Origin: PCRC01 sp040384665 | Lineage (GTDB): Bacteria > Pseudomonadota > Gammaproteobacteria > Burkholderiales > Burkholderiaceae_C | Direction of reading: 5' to 3' | Length of the DNA: 64,000 nucleotides | Assembly (NCBI GenBank): GCA_040384665.1 | Contig: JAZKIY010000006.1 | Coordinates: 88,895-152,894 of the forward strand | In this document: positions 63,194 through 64,000 of the stretch, in pieces | Position numbering within the stretch: position 1 is the first letter of the stretch | Layout of the letters: every line of letters begins with the position of its first letter | Program-made: the position numbers and the translations under genes | Notes under the pieces: generated by a model | What the model saw: only the letters and a program-made list of their open reading frames with translations | Databases searched by the model: none | What the model was told of the DNA's origin: nothing

Positions 63194-63864
63194 GCATGCT
63201 GTTTGCCGGTATGAAAGCCGTGCTGTTTGATCTGGACGGCACCCTGATCGACAGCGCCCCTGACCTGGCCGCCGCCGCCGACAAGTTGCGTACAGACCGT
63301 GGCTTGCCATCGCTTCCCTACGAAGCCTACCGCCCCATGGCCGGCGCGGGCGCACGGGGCATGGTGGGTGTGGCTTTTGGCGTGACGCCTGAAGACGTTG
63401 AATTCATCCCGTTGCGTGACGAGTTCCTGGCCAACTACGAACGCTGCATGACCGAGCGCACCCACGCGTTTGCCGGTGTGGCCGAGATGCTGGCGGCATT
63501 GCAAACCCGCCAGCTGGCCTGGGGCGTGGTCACCAACAAGGCGGCCCGTTTTACCGAGCCGCTGACCCGGGGCATGCCCTTGTTTGCCACAGCCCAGGCG
63601 GTGGTCAGCGGCGACACCACGCCCCATGCCAAGCCCCACCCGGCGCCACTGCTGGAAGCGGCACGGCGCATGGGCCTGGACCCCACACACTGTGTCTATG
63701 TGGGGGATGACGAACGCGACATCGTCGCCGGCCGCGCTGCCGGCATGGCCACCGTGGCCGCCACCTACGGTTACCTCGGCGCGAAGGTGGACACCGCTGC
63801 TTGGGAAGCCGATGCAGAAATCAATTCACCCCTGGCGCTCTTGCAATTGCTCCACAGCGCCTAA
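63190..63864 (+). CDS. gph: Phosphoglycolate phosphatase (HAD family)
   Basis: 224 residues. HAD motif I FDLDGTLIDSAPD, motif II/III region GVVTNKAARF and the aspartate pair YVGDDERDIVAGRAAGM (motif IV). It dephosphorylates 2-phosphoglycolate formed in DNA repair and oxygenase side reactions; close relatives act on N-acetylmuramate 6-phosphate, so specificity is inferred from the ubiG neighbour and length. The ATG overlaps the ubiG stop; an ATG eight codons in is an alternative. Confidence 0.92.
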   Translation: MSMLFAGMKAVLFDLDGTLIDSAPDLAAAADKLRTDRGLPSLPYEAYRPMAGAGARGMVGVAFGVTPEDVEFIPLRDEFLANYERCMTERTHAFAGVAEMLAALQTRQLAWGVVTNKAARFTEPLTRGMPLFATAQAVVSGDTTPHAKPHPAPLLEAARRMGLDPTHCVYVGDDERDIVAGRAAGMATVAATYGYLGAKVDTAAWEADAEINSPLALLQLLHSA

Positions 63865-63867
63865 AAT
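63841..63867 (+). promoter_or_regulatory. Probable ssrA promoter
   Basis: TAAAAT (-10, 63862-63867) overlaps the gph stop codon and lies 9 bp before the tmRNA. TTGCAA (63841-63846) is a possible -35 with a short 15-bp spacer. Confidence 0.5.
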
Positions 63868-63876
63868 ACGAGGCTT

Positions 63877-64000
63877 GGGGCTGCATTGGTTTCGACGTGG
63901 GTACGGAACCGCTGTGGTGCATGTCGAGCTGAATGCGCTCGTAAAACAGATTCAAACAAACTAACTGCAAACGACGAACGTTTCGCACTCGCTGCTTAAT
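63877..64000 (+). ncRNA. ssrA: tmRNA (5' part, cut by window end)
   Basis: The 5' end GGGGCTGCATTGGTTTCGACG is the conserved tRNA-like acceptor and D-arm-like start of tmRNA. The tag reading frame runs from GCA at 63967 to TAA at 63997-63999 and encodes ANDERFALAA. Bases after it, including the pseudoknots and the 3' acceptor half, lie outside the window. Confidence 0.96.

Overview
The window looks like a chromosomal segment of a betaproteobacterium, most likely Comamonadaceae (Rhodoferax/Polaromonas-like). The grounds are: an elongation factor P with arginine at position 32 next to its rhamnosyltransferase EarP; priB between rpsF and rpsR; a complete class I PHA cluster with an intracellular depolymerase; and an ssrA gene encoding the tag ANDERFALAA. 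No plasmid, phage or CRISPR signature is present.

Layout. 1-9.3 kb: housekeeping genes (partial rmuC, a LOG-family hydrolase, efp/earP, uvrC, pgsA, an EamA transporter, a tartrate/D-malate dehydrogenase, hupB). 9.3-11.5 kb: tRNA-Val, ppiD and tRNA-His with clear terminators. 11.5-12.5 kb: a scar region holding a 3' fragment of hemE, a 10-bp tandem repeat and a possible IS3-type remnant. 12.5-24.6 kb: a complete tad/flp pilus locus on one strand, with many 4-nt stop/start overlaps. 24.6-28.0 kb: gentisate catabolism (gentisate dioxygenase and fumarylpyruvate hydrolase, a divergent MarR regulator, a maleylpyruvate-isomerase-like GST), followed by pgeF. 29.2-33.0 kb: phaC-phaA-phaB. 33.1-38.5 kb: a cation/proton antiporter, a GST, an M14-like lipoprotein and dusA. 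38.7-46.7 kb: a propionyl-CoA to succinyl-CoA module (scpA, meaB, pccB, pccA, epimerase-like gene) divergent from a GntR/FCD regulator. 46.8-53.4 kb: a chemoreceptor, rsxB, a secreted protein, a lipoprotein metalloprotease, phaZ and bacterioferritin. 53.6-59.4 kb: ppsR/ppsA and a sodium:solute symporter. 59.4-64 kb: rpsF-priB-rpsR-rplI, dnaB, ubiG-gph and the start of ssrA.

Metabolically, gentisate yields pyruvate and fumarate, propionyl-CoA is routed to succinyl-CoA, surplus acetyl-CoA is stored as PHB and recovered by PhaZ, and PpsA (controlled by PpsR) feeds gluconeogenesis. The tad locus provides a surface pilus.

The most unusual signal is a dispersed repeat of about 60 bp, present in five recognisable copies plus one partial copy. 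Two copies lie in frame inside earP and pgeF, where they seem to encode extra loops. Other points of interest are an M14-type lipoprotein that appears to have lost catalytic residues, a chemoreceptor with its Cache domain at the cytoplasmic C-terminus, and a fused DUF4212-symporter. All calls come from reading the sequence and from memory of the families; no search was run.
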